Origin: G965205525 sp965205525
GTDB lineage: Bacteria > Pseudomonadota > Gammaproteobacteria > JABABF01
Direction: 5' to 3'
Assembly (NCBI GenBank): GCA_965205525.1
Contig: OZ242171.1
Span: 1,116,001-1,180,000 of the forward strand
DNA length: 64,000 nucleotides
Under the pieces are notes generated by a model that did not search any database, was not told where the DNA came from, and worked only from the letters and a program-made list of their open reading frames with translations. The position numbers and the translations under genes are program-made. Positions 53,924-62,679 of the stretch are shown in pieces. The stretch's first letter is position 1, and each line of letters starts with the position of its first letter.

Positions 53924-55123
53924 TTAAAGACTGTAATCACCCTCCCCCACACTTACATAGTTCACTTGCATACCGTATTGTTCCGTATCAAATCTATGTA
54001 TGGTATAAGTATGAAACCTATATTGCGCCGCGAGAAAAATTAGTTTTTCCACCGTGTATAAAAAGTAATTATCGCGGCCCTTCCCCCGGTCGGCGGAGAT
54101 CAGTTCCTCTAGCTCCGGAAAATCAAAAAACTGATATATCTTGTAGCGCCCTCTCAAGAGATTAAAAAAGCCGGGGTGCTTTTCATCACTCATAATATAA
54201 ACTGGAATATCTATCGGTAAGCTTTTCTGCAGGGCGCACAGGATATTTCTCGGCTGTGCAATCTGAGAAAACTTTTTACCAGGCCTATAAGGAATATCTT
54301 GCTCATCCAAATTTCTGTCTGACCTTCTTACATGCGCGGCAGCAAAAGGTGCACCGATACGCTCAACTATCCTGCCTGCCAACACCCGCGCCCTATGTGA
54401 ATACGGAATAATAATATTGTATTTTTCTTTTGCCAGAAAGTAAGAGGGAAAAGATTTTTTCCAATAGTGATGATCGATTAATGGTCTTCTGTATAGAACA
54501 GGATATTTTTCGTATTGCTCTTGTACACCATCTAATGTCGGGGGCAGCACATGGATATCTTCTTTGGAAAATGGCAGTGACAGGAACTTATCGTGGGAAA
54601 TATATTCCAAGCTGTGGCCGGAATTACCGGCGGCGCCCTCCTGCACTTGCATCCGGCTGAGATCAATATACTCATTCCACTCATAGTCACGGGCAATCAT
54701 GAAATTATGAAAGAACCAGAGGGGAGGTTGATCAATAACTGGCACACGATTCAGAAAATATGCCTCCAGTAACAGCGTGTGCAAGTTTTCAAAGGCATGG
54801 TCTAGTCCCACGATGGGCCATAACGGAAAGTAAACTAAGTACTTTCTATTCTCTTCAGCACTGTGGAATACTGTCCCCTGCCCCTTTCCTATTGTCTTAT
54901 CCCCGATGCGGAAATTTTTATTGTCTACAAGATAATCCGAGGAATTTCCTATAACAATATAATGCAGTAATTTGTAGTACATCTTTGTATACAAGATTCC
55001 TTGCCCTTTCTTGTTTCGCAGCAGCAGATAAAGCCTCTTTTTAAGAAAGAGAAAAGGAATCGCATGCAATAACATCCAGAAGCTATGAGACAATATGAAA
55101 TAAAGGGATTTTTTGATTCGCAT
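53924..55123 (-). CDS. O-fucosyltransferase-like glycosyltransferase, divergent paralogue
   Basis: 399 residues, AT-rich. Shares the plan of the genes at 49390-50620 and 50667-51881: a hydrophobic N-terminal stretch (about 10-36), YLVYFPLWPIVGLDHAFENLHTLLLEAYFLNRVPVI near 95-130, AHVRRSDRN near 260, IPVYIMSDEKHPGFFNLL near 310, and KLIFLAAQYRFHT near the end. Sequence divergence is far larger than between the other two. Probably part of the same surface-glycan function. Confidence 0.65.
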   Translation of the reverse strand: MRIKKSLYFILSHSFWMLLHAIPFLFLKKRLYLLLRNKKGQGILYTKMYYKLLHYIVIGNSSDYLVDNKNFRIGDKTIGKGQGTVFHSAEENRKYLVYFPLWPIVGLDHAFENLHTLLLEAYFLNRVPVIDQPPLWFFHNFMIARDYEWNEYIDLSRMQVQEGAAGNSGHSLEYISHDKFLSLPFSKEDIHVLPPTLDGVQEQYEKYPVLYRRPLIDHHYWKKSFPSYFLAKEKYNIIIPYSHRARVLAGRIVERIGAPFAAAHVRRSDRNLDEQDIPYRPGKKFSQIAQPRNILCALQKSLPIDIPVYIMSDEKHPGFFNLLRGRYKIYQFFDFPELEELISADRGKGRDNYFLYTVEKLIFLAAQYRFHTYTIHRFDTEQYGMQVNYVSVGEGDYSL

Positions 55124-55174
55124 AACAGGAATAGTGCTGAATAGATAATACGTGACAAGAAAAAAATCTATCCG

Positions 55175-55582
55175 CTATCTGCTCAGCAGGACAAAAGCTA
55201 GGGCCAGATCCTGCTCATCACTGATGCTGAGATGAATATTAACCGCCCCCATCTGCCGGGCCCGCTGGGCAGCGGCGCCATGCAGGCATAGCCGAGGAGC
55301 GCCGTGCTCGTCGTGTGCCACCTGCAAATCGCGCCAGCGAACGCCTTGGCTGATACCGGTGCCAAGGGCCTTGGCAGCCGCCTCCCGGGCGGCAAAACGG
55401 CGGGCGAGAAAGCTGGCCTGCCGCCGGGCACCGAGAAACTCCTGGTACTCCTCCTCGCTGAGCAGACGCCGGGCCAGAGCGAGACCGCGCCGCGCCAGAG
55501 CCGTTTCAATGCGGGACACACTGACCGCATCAATGCCGATGCCCAGGATCAAGGGAGTGCCCCCGATGGCAGACCTCGCCAC
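55175..55582 (-). CDS. acpS: holo-[acyl-carrier-protein] synthase
   Basis: Transfers 4'-phosphopantetheine to ACP. 135 residues; LGIGIDAVSVSRIE near 13 and RFAAREAAAKALGTGI near 62 carry the conserved metal-binding Asp and Glu. A TTG at 55552 (reading LILGIGID), which overlaps the recO stop as TTGA, would be a tighter start than the ATG at 55582, which lies inside recO. pdxJ, normally between recO and acpS, is missing. Confidence 0.93.
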   Translation of the reverse strand: MARSAIGGTPLILGIGIDAVSVSRIETALARRGLALARRLLSEEEYQEFLGARRQASFLARRFAAREAAAKALGTGISQGVRWRDLQVAHDEHGAPRLCLHGAAAQRARQMGAVNIHLSISDEQDLALAFVLLSR

Positions 55583-56271
55583 AGGCTGCGACTGCCGAGG
55601 CGACGCCCCCCCAGCAGATGACGGAGCACCCGGCGCGCCAGCCGACGCGCCGGCAAGCGCGCAAGGGATGAAGAAAAATCTCCTGCCGCGAAAGCAGCCA
55701 GGGCCTCACCGGAAAAACAATGCTGTTCGTCATGCTCTTCCGGCAGAGTTTTCACAAAGCCGTGATTCTCATCAAAGTAATAGCTGAGCCCCGGGCGTAT
55801 CGCCTCGCCATTTTGCACATCCTGCTGAAAATTCAGCCCATAGCCCAGCTCCTCCAGCAGCAGAAACTCAAAGTGCCGCAGGATTTGCTCCAGCTCCGCA
55901 CCAGCAGCGGCAAGATCATTGAGTGCCTGCTCATAGGCGATGAACAGGCCGGGATGCGGGTCATGGCTGTGCAGGCTGCGGTAGAGGATCTCGTTGATAT
56001 ACAGGGCAGCAAACAGTCTGCGGCCCCGATGCACGACGGGGGGAGCCGCCGCCTCCAGCGCACCCAAGTTGACCAGCTCACCGCGCCCGCTCCAGGAAGC
56101 CAGCAGCGGACGCAGCGGCTCCGGGGGCACCGCAGTGCGTCCCCGACGACGCCCGGCCCGCAGCACGCCGCCCAAACGCCCGTGTTCCCGGGTAAAGAGA
56201 TCCACCAGCAAGCTGCTGTCGCGGTAGGGGCGGGCGTGCAGAATGTAGGAGGGAGTGAGCTGAACCCGCAC
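55549..56271 (-). CDS. recO: DNA repair protein RecO
   Basis: Mediator of RecA loading in the RecF pathway, 240 residues. PSYILHARPYRDSSLLVDLFTREHGRLGGVLRAGRRR is the N-terminal OB-fold. LYINEILYRSLHSHDPHPGLFIAYEQAL near 90-115 is the helical part. The end is GC-rich with Arg/Leu repeats. It starts two bases after era. Confidence 0.93.
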   Translation of the reverse strand: MRVQLTPSYILHARPYRDSSLLVDLFTREHGRLGGVLRAGRRRGRTAVPPEPLRPLLASWSGRGELVNLGALEAAAPPVVHRGRRLFAALYINEILYRSLHSHDPHPGLFIAYEQALNDLAAAGAELEQILRHFEFLLLEELGYGLNFQQDVQNGEAIRPGLSYYFDENHGFVKTLPEEHDEQHCFSGEALAAFAAGDFSSSLARLPARRLARRVLRHLLGGRRLGSRSLWRGLPSGALP

Positions 56272-56273
56272 TT

Positions 56274-57176
56274 TTATTCCCCGCCCGAGACAGGAGCGGC
56301 ATCTCGCGGGGGAGCTGTATACACTTGCAAGTGCAGCATCACCTTGCTCCGAAACAGCCGCTCCATGTCCCGGCGGGCGGCACTGCCGATAGACTGGAGC
56401 CGCTGGCCGCCGCGCCCGATGACGATAACCTTCTGCCCCTCCCGCTCTACCCGAACCCGGGCATGGATATGCAGCACCTCTCCCTGCTCCGCCATTTGCT
56501 CCACCTCCACGGCGGCGACATAGGGAAGCTCGTCTCCCAGCTGCCGGACGATCTTCTCTCTGACCAGCTCTGCGGCTAAAAATTTCTCGTCACCATCGGT
56601 GCTGCAATGCGGCGGAAATTCGTGGGCACCCTCCGGCAGACAGCGGAGAATGCATTCTTCAAAGCGCTGCACGTTGTAGCCCCGACGTGCCGATACCGGC
56701 ACTATCTCGCTAAAAATCTTGCGCTGCCCCAGGCGTTCCAAACAGGGCAGCAACTGCTCTCGCTCGGGCAGGACATCCACCTTGTTAATGACGAGAAGAA
56801 GCGGCACGCCGACCTGCTCCCGAGTGCGCTCTAGAACTCGCTCGTCCTCCTCACGCCACTCCAGACCCTCGCTCACCAGCGCGATGGCATGCACACCCTC
56901 CAGAGCCGAGACGACGGCACGGTTCATGTGACGGTTCGCCGGGTGCGCTCGGGCATTATGAAAACCAGGGGTATCCTGATAGATCGCCTGCACCTGGCCC
57001 TCGGTCTTGATGCCGAGAATACGCTGGCGCGTGGTCTGGGGCTTGCGAGAAGTAATACTCACTTTGACCCCCAGGATTCGGTTCAGCAAGGTGGATTTGC
57101 CGACGTTGGGGCGGCCGACGATAGCAATGCGGCCGCAGCGGGTTTTCTGCTGTTTTTCGGAGGGAGACCGGGACAT
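56274..57176 (-). CDS. era: GTPase Era
   Basis: Ribosome-assembly GTPase that binds 16S rRNA near its 3' end. Start ATG 57176 overlaps the rnc stop codon by one base (TGATG), giving 300 residues; a longer frame to 57287 is a shadow in rnc. GTPase motifs: GRPNVGKST near 19, DTPGF near 67, NKVD near 130 and SARRG near 160. KH domain at the end has VIVIGRGGQRLQSIG. Confidence 0.96.
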   Translation of the reverse strand: MSRSPSEKQQKTRCGRIAIVGRPNVGKSTLLNRILGVKVSITSRKPQTTRQRILGIKTEGQVQAIYQDTPGFHNARAHPANRHMNRAVVSALEGVHAIALVSEGLEWREEDERVLERTREQVGVPLLLVINKVDVLPEREQLLPCLERLGQRKIFSEIVPVSARRGYNVQRFEECILRCLPEGAHEFPPHCSTDGDEKFLAAELVREKIVRQLGDELPYVAAVEVEQMAEQGEVLHIHARVRVEREGQKVIVIGRGGQRLQSIGSAARRDMERLFRSKVMLHLQVYTAPPRDAAPVSGGE

Positions 57177-57829
57177 CAGTTTTTCGGGCTGAGATGTGCC
57201 AGCATTTTCTCTGCCGCGGCCCGCTCCGCTGCGCGACGGCTCTGCCCCTCTCCCACAGTCCGCTCCTCTGACGCAGGCACAGTGCACTCCATGACAAAGA
57301 CATCGCCGCTGCCAGAAGACTCGTGCAGCGGGGTATATACCGGTCCCTCCAGCTGCTGTTTTTCCAAGTATTCCTTAAGCACGCTTTTGGGATGCTGCCC
57401 GTCACCGGGCTGCAGGCTGTCCATGCGCTCACCGAACCAGTCGTATAAGAGTGTCCGACAGGCCTCTATTGTCCGATCTAAGTACAAGGCGCCAAAGATT
57501 GCCTCCAGAGCGCCGGCCAGCATCGTATCGGTCAGCACTGTACCGGAGTGCAGACAGAGATGCTTCTCCAGGGACTGCTCCCGGGCAATCTCCGCCAAGG
57601 TTTCACCGCAGACCAAAACACTGCGCAGCTGGCTCAAAGTCCCCTCTTCCGCCCCAGGGTGACGGCGACACAGCTCCTCGGCGACTAACAGCCCCAGCAC
57701 TGCATCACCCAGGTATTCCAGCCGCTCATTGTTTTCTGTCGCACCGCAGCTGCTGTGCCGCAGCGCCTGGCGCAGCAGGTCTGGAGCCGAAAACAGCTCA
57801 CGCAATTCTGCGGGCAGCGGCAGATTCAT
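57176..57829 (-). CDS. rnc: ribonuclease III
   Basis: Double-strand-specific endonuclease for rRNA and mRNA processing. 217 residues: nuclease domain to about 145, then a double-stranded RNA-binding domain with HPKSVLKEYLEKQQLEGPVY and QSRRAAERAAAEKML. NERLEYLGDAVL (Glu35, Glu38, Asp42) fits the signature. At the second metal motif the protein reads LAGALEAIFGALYLD where E. coli has LADTVEALIGGVFLD: Gly106 replaces the Asp corresponding to E. coli D114, while Glu109 (E117) is kept, and the GGxRR segment before it is shortened. Lies between lepB and era. Confidence 0.93.
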   Translation of the reverse strand: MNLPLPAELRELFSAPDLLRQALRHSSCGATENNERLEYLGDAVLGLLVAEELCRRHPGAEEGTLSQLRSVLVCGETLAEIAREQSLEKHLCLHSGTVLTDTMLAGALEAIFGALYLDRTIEACRTLLYDWFGERMDSLQPGDGQHPKSVLKEYLEKQQLEGPVYTPLHESSGSGDVFVMECTVPASEERTVGEGQSRRAAERAAAEKMLAHLSPKN

Positions 57830-57838
57830 TGTCAGACG

Positions 57839-58570
57839 CTACGGGATCAGGCGCACTTGGCGAAAAGAGGGCAGCTGCCTAAGACCCTCCCAATGCATCC
57901 AAACCAAAAGCGCCGGGCCGACGATATCCTTTTGCGGCACCTGGCCCCAGGCGCGGCTGTCCTGACTGTTATCCCGATTGTCCCCCATCATGAAATAATG
58001 CCCCGGGCGCACCACGGTGAAAAAATCCTGTGCGGGCCGCTCCGGGCGAAGACGGAGGGGATGCCATTCCCCACCCATCAATTCCTCCTGCAGGCCTGCC
58101 GCCGCCTCGCGCAGGGGTGCTTTTTGACCGTTGATGTACAGACTCTTGTCCCGATAGCGGATTCTGTCCCCGGGCAGGCCCACCACCCTCTTGATAAAAT
58201 AGCTGCCCTGCCCGGGCGGAAAGAACACCACCACATCACCGCGCCCTGGCCGCTTCCCCTCTGTCAACTGGGTGCGCAGAATGGGGAGATGCAGTCCGTA
58301 GCGATATTTATTGACTAGGATAAAGTCGCCAGGAGCAAGGGTTGGCTGCATAGAAGAAGAGGGAATGCGAAAGGGCTCTGCTAGAAAGGAGCGCAGCAGA
58401 AGCACCGCTAACAGCACGGGGAACAGTGTGCGGGAGAGCGCTGCCAGACGGGACGGCTCCTGCTGCTCCCAGCGTCGGCGCCTGCCGGCTGCGATGCGGT
58501 GCGCCAGCAGCACTGCTGCGGTGGCCAGAGTCAGAAATACCAGCAAAACGGGGATGGGATTGGTATCCAA
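57839..58570 (-). CDS. lepB: signal peptidase I
   Basis: Membrane protease that removes Sec and Tat signal peptides. Two N-terminal helices (about 8-25 and 44-62), then PSSSMQPTL with the catalytic Ser near 74 and YFIKRVVGLPGDRI with the catalytic Lys near 128; MMGDNRDNSQDSRAWG near 195 is the last conserved box. 243 residues. Ten bases after lepA. Confidence 0.96.
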   Translation of the reverse strand: MDTNPIPVLLVFLTLATAAVLLAHRIAAGRRRRWEQQEPSRLAALSRTLFPVLLAVLLLRSFLAEPFRIPSSSMQPTLAPGDFILVNKYRYGLHLPILRTQLTEGKRPGRGDVVVFFPPGQGSYFIKRVVGLPGDRIRYRDKSLYINGQKAPLREAAAGLQEELMGGEWHPLRLRPERPAQDFFTVVRPGHYFMMGDNRDNSQDSRAWGQVPQKDIVGPALLVWMHWEGLRQLPSFRQVRLIP

Positions 58571-58580
58571 AACAGTCTCC

Positions 58581-60386
58581 TCAGTTGTCTATTCTCATCA
58601 TGGCAAGAAATGCCTCCTGGGGTACATCTACCCGGCCGAGACGTTTCATGCGTTTTTTTCCGGCCCGCTGTTTTTCCAGCAGCTTGCGCTTGCGCGTGAC
58701 ATCGCCGCCGTAACACTTGGCGGTGACATTCTTGCGCAGGGCTTTGACCGTCTGGCGGGCCACTATGCGCCCGCCTATTGCCGCCTGGATAGCCACATCA
58801 AACATCTGCCGGGGGATCATCTCCTTCATTTTATCCACCCATTGGCGTCCTCGCTCCCGCACTCGCTCCCGGTGCACGATCGCGGCCAGCGCATCCACTG
58901 GCTCGCCGTTCAGCAGCACCTCAAGGCGCACCAAGGGAGCAGGCTGAAAACGTACAAAGGCATAATCCAGCGAGGCAAAACCGCGGCTGACGGATTTCAG
59001 GCGATCAAAAAGATCAGCCACCACTTCACTCATCGGCAATTCAAATTCAAGGGCCACCTGGCCACCGGCAAAACGCATGTCCCGCTGCACACCGCGACGC
59101 TGCATGCACAGCTCCAGCACTGCTCCCAAGTATTCCTTCGGCGTGAGAATGGAGGCTTGGACCAAGGGCTCACGCATCTCTTCAATCTCCGCTGGGGGCG
59201 GCAGGTCGGCGGGGTTCTCCACTTGCAGGGTTGTCCCCCGCGTGGTGAGCACCTCATACACCACCGTAGGAGCAGTGGCGATGAGGTCCAAATTGTACTC
59301 TCGCTCCAAGCGCTCCTGCACGATTTCCATATGCAGAAGACCGAGAAAACCGCAGCGAAAACCGGAGCCCAGCGCACCGGACTGCTCCGGGACAAAACGG
59401 AGAGCGGCATCGTTCAGGGCGAGCCGCTCCAGGGCTGCACGGCAGTCGGTAAAAGCATCCGCCTCCAGCGGATAAAGCCCCGCATATACCTTCGGATGAA
59501 TGCGCTGAAAACCTGGCAGCGCAGTGGTTTGTGGAGCCGCAGCGCCGATGAGAGTGTCCCCCACCGGAGCGCCATGCACATCTTTGATATTGGCCGCCAC
59601 GAAGCCTACCTCCCCCGGACCAAGGCTGCCGGTGGAGTGCCGTTGCGGCGTAAAAATGCCCAAATCATCCACTGTCCAGGTACGCCCGGTGGAATGCATG
59701 GCGATGCGCTCTCCCTTGTGCAGTCTGCCGTGCACGATGCGCACCAGGGAGACAACACCGAGATAGCGGTCAAACCAGGAATCCAGCACTAGGGCCTGCA
59801 GCGGCATGGCGGCATCACCGGAGGGGGGCGGCACTCTGGCCACCACCTGCTCAAGCACATCCCGCACACCGGCGCCGGTGCGGGCGCTGACACGGCAGGC
59901 AGAGGATGCGTCCAAGCCGATAATCTCCTCAATCTCCTTGCATACCCGCTCCGGCTCCGCGCTGCCGAGGTCCATCTTGTTCAGCACCGGCAGCACCTCC
60001 AGCCCCTGCTCCACCGCCGTATAGCAGTTGGCGATGGACTGGGCTTCCACCCCCTGGGTGGCATCCACCACCAAAAGCGCCCCCTCACACGCCGCTAAGG
60101 AGCGGGATACCTCGTAGGAGAAATCTACATGCCCCGGGGTGTCAATCAGGTTCAGGCGGTACTCCTGCCCATTCAGGGCGCGATAGTCCAAGGCTGCACT
60201 CTGAGATTTGATCGTGATGCCGCGCTCGCGCTCAATGTCCAAGGTATCTAGCACCTGCTCAGCCATCTTCTGCTGCCCGAGACCACCGCACAGTTGGATA
60301 AAGCGGTCGGCCAGAGTGGACTTGCCGTGGTCAATATGGGCAATGATGGAAAAGTTGCGAATTGACTGTAAAGAACCTAGTTCCAA
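58581..60386 (-). CDS. lepA: elongation factor 4
   Basis: Ribosome-associated GTPase that back-translocates or remodels stalled ribosomes. 601 residues, typical length. GTPase motifs IAHIDHGKST near 18, DTPGHVDF near 80 and NKMDL near 135. The C-terminal LepA-specific domain has LVRLEVLLNGEPVDALAAIVHRERVRERGRQ-type residues. First of lepA-lepB-rnc-era-recO-acpS. Confidence 0.97.
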   Translation of the reverse strand: MELGSLQSIRNFSIIAHIDHGKSTLADRFIQLCGGLGQQKMAEQVLDTLDIERERGITIKSQSAALDYRALNGQEYRLNLIDTPGHVDFSYEVSRSLAACEGALLVVDATQGVEAQSIANCYTAVEQGLEVLPVLNKMDLGSAEPERVCKEIEEIIGLDASSACRVSARTGAGVRDVLEQVVARVPPPSGDAAMPLQALVLDSWFDRYLGVVSLVRIVHGRLHKGERIAMHSTGRTWTVDDLGIFTPQRHSTGSLGPGEVGFVAANIKDVHGAPVGDTLIGAAAPQTTALPGFQRIHPKVYAGLYPLEADAFTDCRAALERLALNDAALRFVPEQSGALGSGFRCGFLGLLHMEIVQERLEREYNLDLIATAPTVVYEVLTTRGTTLQVENPADLPPPAEIEEMREPLVQASILTPKEYLGAVLELCMQRRGVQRDMRFAGGQVALEFELPMSEVVADLFDRLKSVSRGFASLDYAFVRFQPAPLVRLEVLLNGEPVDALAAIVHRERVRERGRQWVDKMKEMIPRQMFDVAIQAAIGGRIVARQTVKALRKNVTAKCYGGDVTRKRKLLEKQRAGKKRMKRLGRVDVPQEAFLAMMRIDN

Positions 60387-60464
60387 TGAGATGCCATCCT
60401 GCGGAGCATAAAAGGGCTTATTTTAATGGAAATCAGAATACAGCATTCCTTCATCCTTTAATCC

Positions 60465-60481
60465 CTCTCCCAAAGGGAGGG
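60465..60481. other. small hairpin upstream of lepA
   Basis: Palindrome CTCTCCC-AAA-GGGAGGG (one G-T pair) about 80 bases before lepA. No U-tract follows on either strand, so it is not an obvious terminator; it resembles short dispersed palindromes of some gammaproteobacteria. Confidence 0.4.
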
Positions 60482-60567
60482 AGAAAAGCAGCAGCTCTTC
60501 CTCTCATAGGGACTGATTATTCCTGTCTGCGCCTGCTTAAGCAATGTCTTGCGTACAATCCCTGATG

Positions 60568-60690
60568 TCATCCCACCTCCCCCAGTCCAACATAAGCTGT
60601 CATCATTTCCAGCTCCCGCTCGGCTATGCAGCGGGCCATTTTTGCAAGGGAGCTCTTGCCGATGCCCCGCTCCCCCAGGACAAAAGCCAT
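60568..60690 (-). pseudogene. fragment of a P-loop ATPase gene
   Basis: A 40-codon frame from ATG 60690 reads MAFVLGERGIGKSSLAKMAR and ends ...AYVGLGEVG. LGERGIGKSS is a Walker A motif of the kind in AAA-type ATPases, but the rest of the domain is absent. It stands in the 374-base gap between rseC and lepA, which has no other gene. Confidence 0.55.
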
Positions 60691-60760
60691 GCGAAAACGC
60701 CCACGACATCTGCTCATTGCCGTGCCCCGCAACTGCCGCAGTGGGTCGTCGCTGGCTGTT

Positions 60761-61270
60761 CTAGCCTATGCGCATATCCTGTTCAAGGGGTTCTCCGAGG
60801 GGCTCGGCGGCTTCGGCGGCGGGCAGTGCCCGGAGCAGGAGGGGCTGCCAGCGCCGGTCATTTCTCCGCCGCAGCGCGTGCATGCGCACCAGCAAAAGGG
60901 CGAAGGCCAAGCCGGCCACGCCGCCCAGGGTGGCGGCCATATCGCCGGAAAAATAGACGGAGGCCAACACACTGCCCAGCAGAAGACCGAGCAGGGGTGC
61001 CAGGTACAGCATTGCAGAGGCAGTGAGAACGGCTCCCGCCGGCAACCCGATCTCTACTTCCCGTCCTACCTGTATGTCCTCGGGAGTCGTCTCGCTGTTC
61101 AGCACCCGCAGGTGGCGACGTCGGCGCCCCCGCATCTGCTCCAAGAGACCATGACCGCAGCCGCTCTTGGCAGTGCAGCTGCCGCAGGCACTCTTGGCGA
61201 TTACCTCTACCCACAGAGCCCCCGGCTCAGTGGCGACCACCCGACCTATTTCTTGCAGCATATTCAGCAC
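60761..61270 (-). CDS. rseC: SoxR-reducing / sigma-E regulatory protein RseC
   Basis: Inner-membrane protein with four Cys near its start (SACGSCTAKSGCG) and two hydrophobic helices (about 80-102 and 108-128), the standard RseC/MucC plan; 169 residues. Third gene of the rpoE operon. It immediately follows the anti-sigma gene, with no intact rseB between. Confidence 0.9.
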   Translation of the reverse strand: MLNMLQEIGRVVATEPGALWVEVIAKSACGSCTAKSGCGHGLLEQMRGRRRRHLRVLNSETTPEDIQVGREVEIGLPAGAVLTASAMLYLAPLLGLLLGSVLASVYFSGDMAATLGGVAGLAFALLLVRMHALRRRNDRRWQPLLLRALPAAEAAEPLGEPLEQDMRIG

Positions 61271-62029
61271 TCAGATTCCCAGTGCATAGCGTACCACTTG
61301 ATCCGCCATGGCGCGTGCATCTTCAAGGCTCATCTCGCCCACCACCGTGAGCCGGTCCAGCTCCTGCTCCGCTCCCACTATGCGGGAATAGGCAAGCACC
61401 GAGCCGCGCCTTAGCACCTGCTCTGTCTCCGGCTCGGGGACGGGCTCTACAAAAACAGAAATTGTCTGCAAGCCGTCACTAAAGCGCAGAATTTCCACCT
61501 CGCCCTGCCGGAGCCAGCTGACCGGGCGCAACCGCCTGTTCTGGCGCAGGACGGCAGCCGGCCGGGAAGCGGCGGACAAGGACACAGGCCGTGCCAGCCG
61601 GGCGCGCCGACTGCCCAGGGCCGGCAGTGCTGGAAGCTCGCTATGCCATTCCATGTAGCGCTCCACCGCAGCCTGGGAGGGCGGTGTATCCTGCAAGAGA
61701 GATTGCCAAGGTGATAAGAAAACGGCCGCCAGCAAAGCGGCGGCCAAGGCCCCCCCGGAAACGGCAAGAAGCGCCCTGTGACGGGCGGGGCGGGGCGGCA
61801 GAGCGGTCAGTGATTGGCAGACACGCTCGGAGATATCACTGCCCAGCTGCTCCCGGGCATCATCCCGCAGAATGCCCCGCACCAGCAGCATGCGACGCCA
61901 GGCGAGGCGCAGCTCTTTGTCTCGGCTCATCTCGTCCAGAATGCGGCGCTGCTCAAAAGAAGAGGCCTCGCCGTCCGCCAGAGCGGAGAGCATTTCGTAC
62001 AGGGAAGAAGAGGGTGGGCTGTCGCTCAT
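61271..62029 (-). CDS. rseA: anti-sigma-E factor with RseB-like C-terminal domain
   Basis: 252 residues. Residues 8-75 match the RseA/MucA cytoplasmic anti-sigma domain (EMLSALADGEASSFE at 12-26). A membrane helix is at about 86-106. The periplasmic part ends (165-250) in VEILRFSDGLQTISVFVEP, RGSVLAYSRIVGA and LTVVGEMS, which resembles the C-terminal domain of RseB/MucB rather than RseA. No separate rseB is present between this gene and rseC. I therefore read it as an RseA-RseB(C) fusion; the domain identity is by eye and needs profile confirmation. Five bases after rpoE. Confidence 0.78.
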   Translation of the reverse strand: MSDSPPSSSLYEMLSALADGEASSFEQRRILDEMSRDKELRLAWRRMLLVRGILRDDAREQLGSDISERVCQSLTALPPRPARHRALLAVSGGALAAALLAAVFLSPWQSLLQDTPPSQAAVERYMEWHSELPALPALGSRRARLARPVSLSAASRPAAVLRQNRRLRPVSWLRQGEVEILRFSDGLQTISVFVEPVPEPETEQVLRRGSVLAYSRIVGAEQELDRLTVVGEMSLEDARAMADQVVRYALGI

Positions 62030-62034
62030 GTCGG

Positions 62035-62619
62035 TTAGGGCTGCTGCAATGTCGGACGAATGGTTTTATCAATAGCCTCACGCGCCCTTGAAATTCGGGA
62101 GCGGACCGTGCCCAACGGGCATTCCATCACCTCTGCAATCTGCTCGTAGGCAAGGCCGTCCCGGTCGCGCAGGAGCAGAGCGATGCGCAGCGCCTCGGGC
62201 AGTTGCCCGATAGCCTTCTGCACGATCCGCGCCAACTCCTCTGCTATCAGGTTCTGCTCCGGGTCGGAGGGCGGAGCGGGCAGCAGATCCTCCCAGTCCG
62301 CTTCGCCATCCTCCGAGGCGGGCAGTGACTGCAGCTGGGGGCGGCGCTGCATAGCGGCGTGATGGTTGCGGGCAGTATTGATTGCAATGCGATAGAGCCA
62401 GGTGAAAAAGCCGCTGCTGCCCCGAAAGGAAGGCAGCCCGCGCCAAGCGCGCAGGAAAGTCTCCTGGGCTAAGTCCTCTGCCGTGCTCTGGTCACCGGCA
62501 TAACGTCGCAGCAGTGCCATTACCCGGTGCTGGTAGCGAATGACGAGCAAATCAAATGCATGCCGGTCTCCTCGGCGGGCAGCTGCAACTAGAGGCTGGT
62601 CCGATTCGGGCATGGCCAC
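62035..62619 (-). CDS. rpoE: RNA polymerase sigma factor, sigma-E family
   Basis: ECF sigma factor for envelope stress, 194 residues. Region 2 has LVIRYQHRVMALLRRY and AEDLAQETFLRAWRGLPSFRG; region 4 has LPEALRIALLLRDRDGLAYEQIAEVMECPLGTVRSRISRARE. GTG 62619 is taken as start since GGAGG lies about 12 bases upstream; ATG 62613 is two codons inside. Divergent from nadB as in E. coli and preceded by a matching sigma-E promoter. Confidence 0.96.
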   Translation of the reverse strand: MAMPESDQPLVAAARRGDRHAFDLLVIRYQHRVMALLRRYAGDQSTAEDLAQETFLRAWRGLPSFRGSSGFFTWLYRIAINTARNHHAAMQRRPQLQSLPASEDGEADWEDLLPAPPSDPEQNLIAEELARIVQKAIGQLPEALRIALLLRDRDGLAYEQIAEVMECPLGTVRSRISRAREAIDKTIRPTLQQP

Positions 62620-62651
62620 GATCTGGCTTCACCTCCAGAAAACAATATCAC

Positions 62652-62679
62652 TATGAACAGAAAAATACCGACAAGTTCC
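62652..62679 (-). promoter_or_regulatory. sigma-E promoter of rpoE
   Basis: Minus strand carries GGAACTT (62679-62673), 16 bases, then TCATA (62656-62652). This fits the sigma-E consensus (GGAACTT, 15-16 bases, TCnnA) and puts the transcript start about 25 bases before the rpoE start codon. It indicates autoregulation. Confidence 0.75.
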
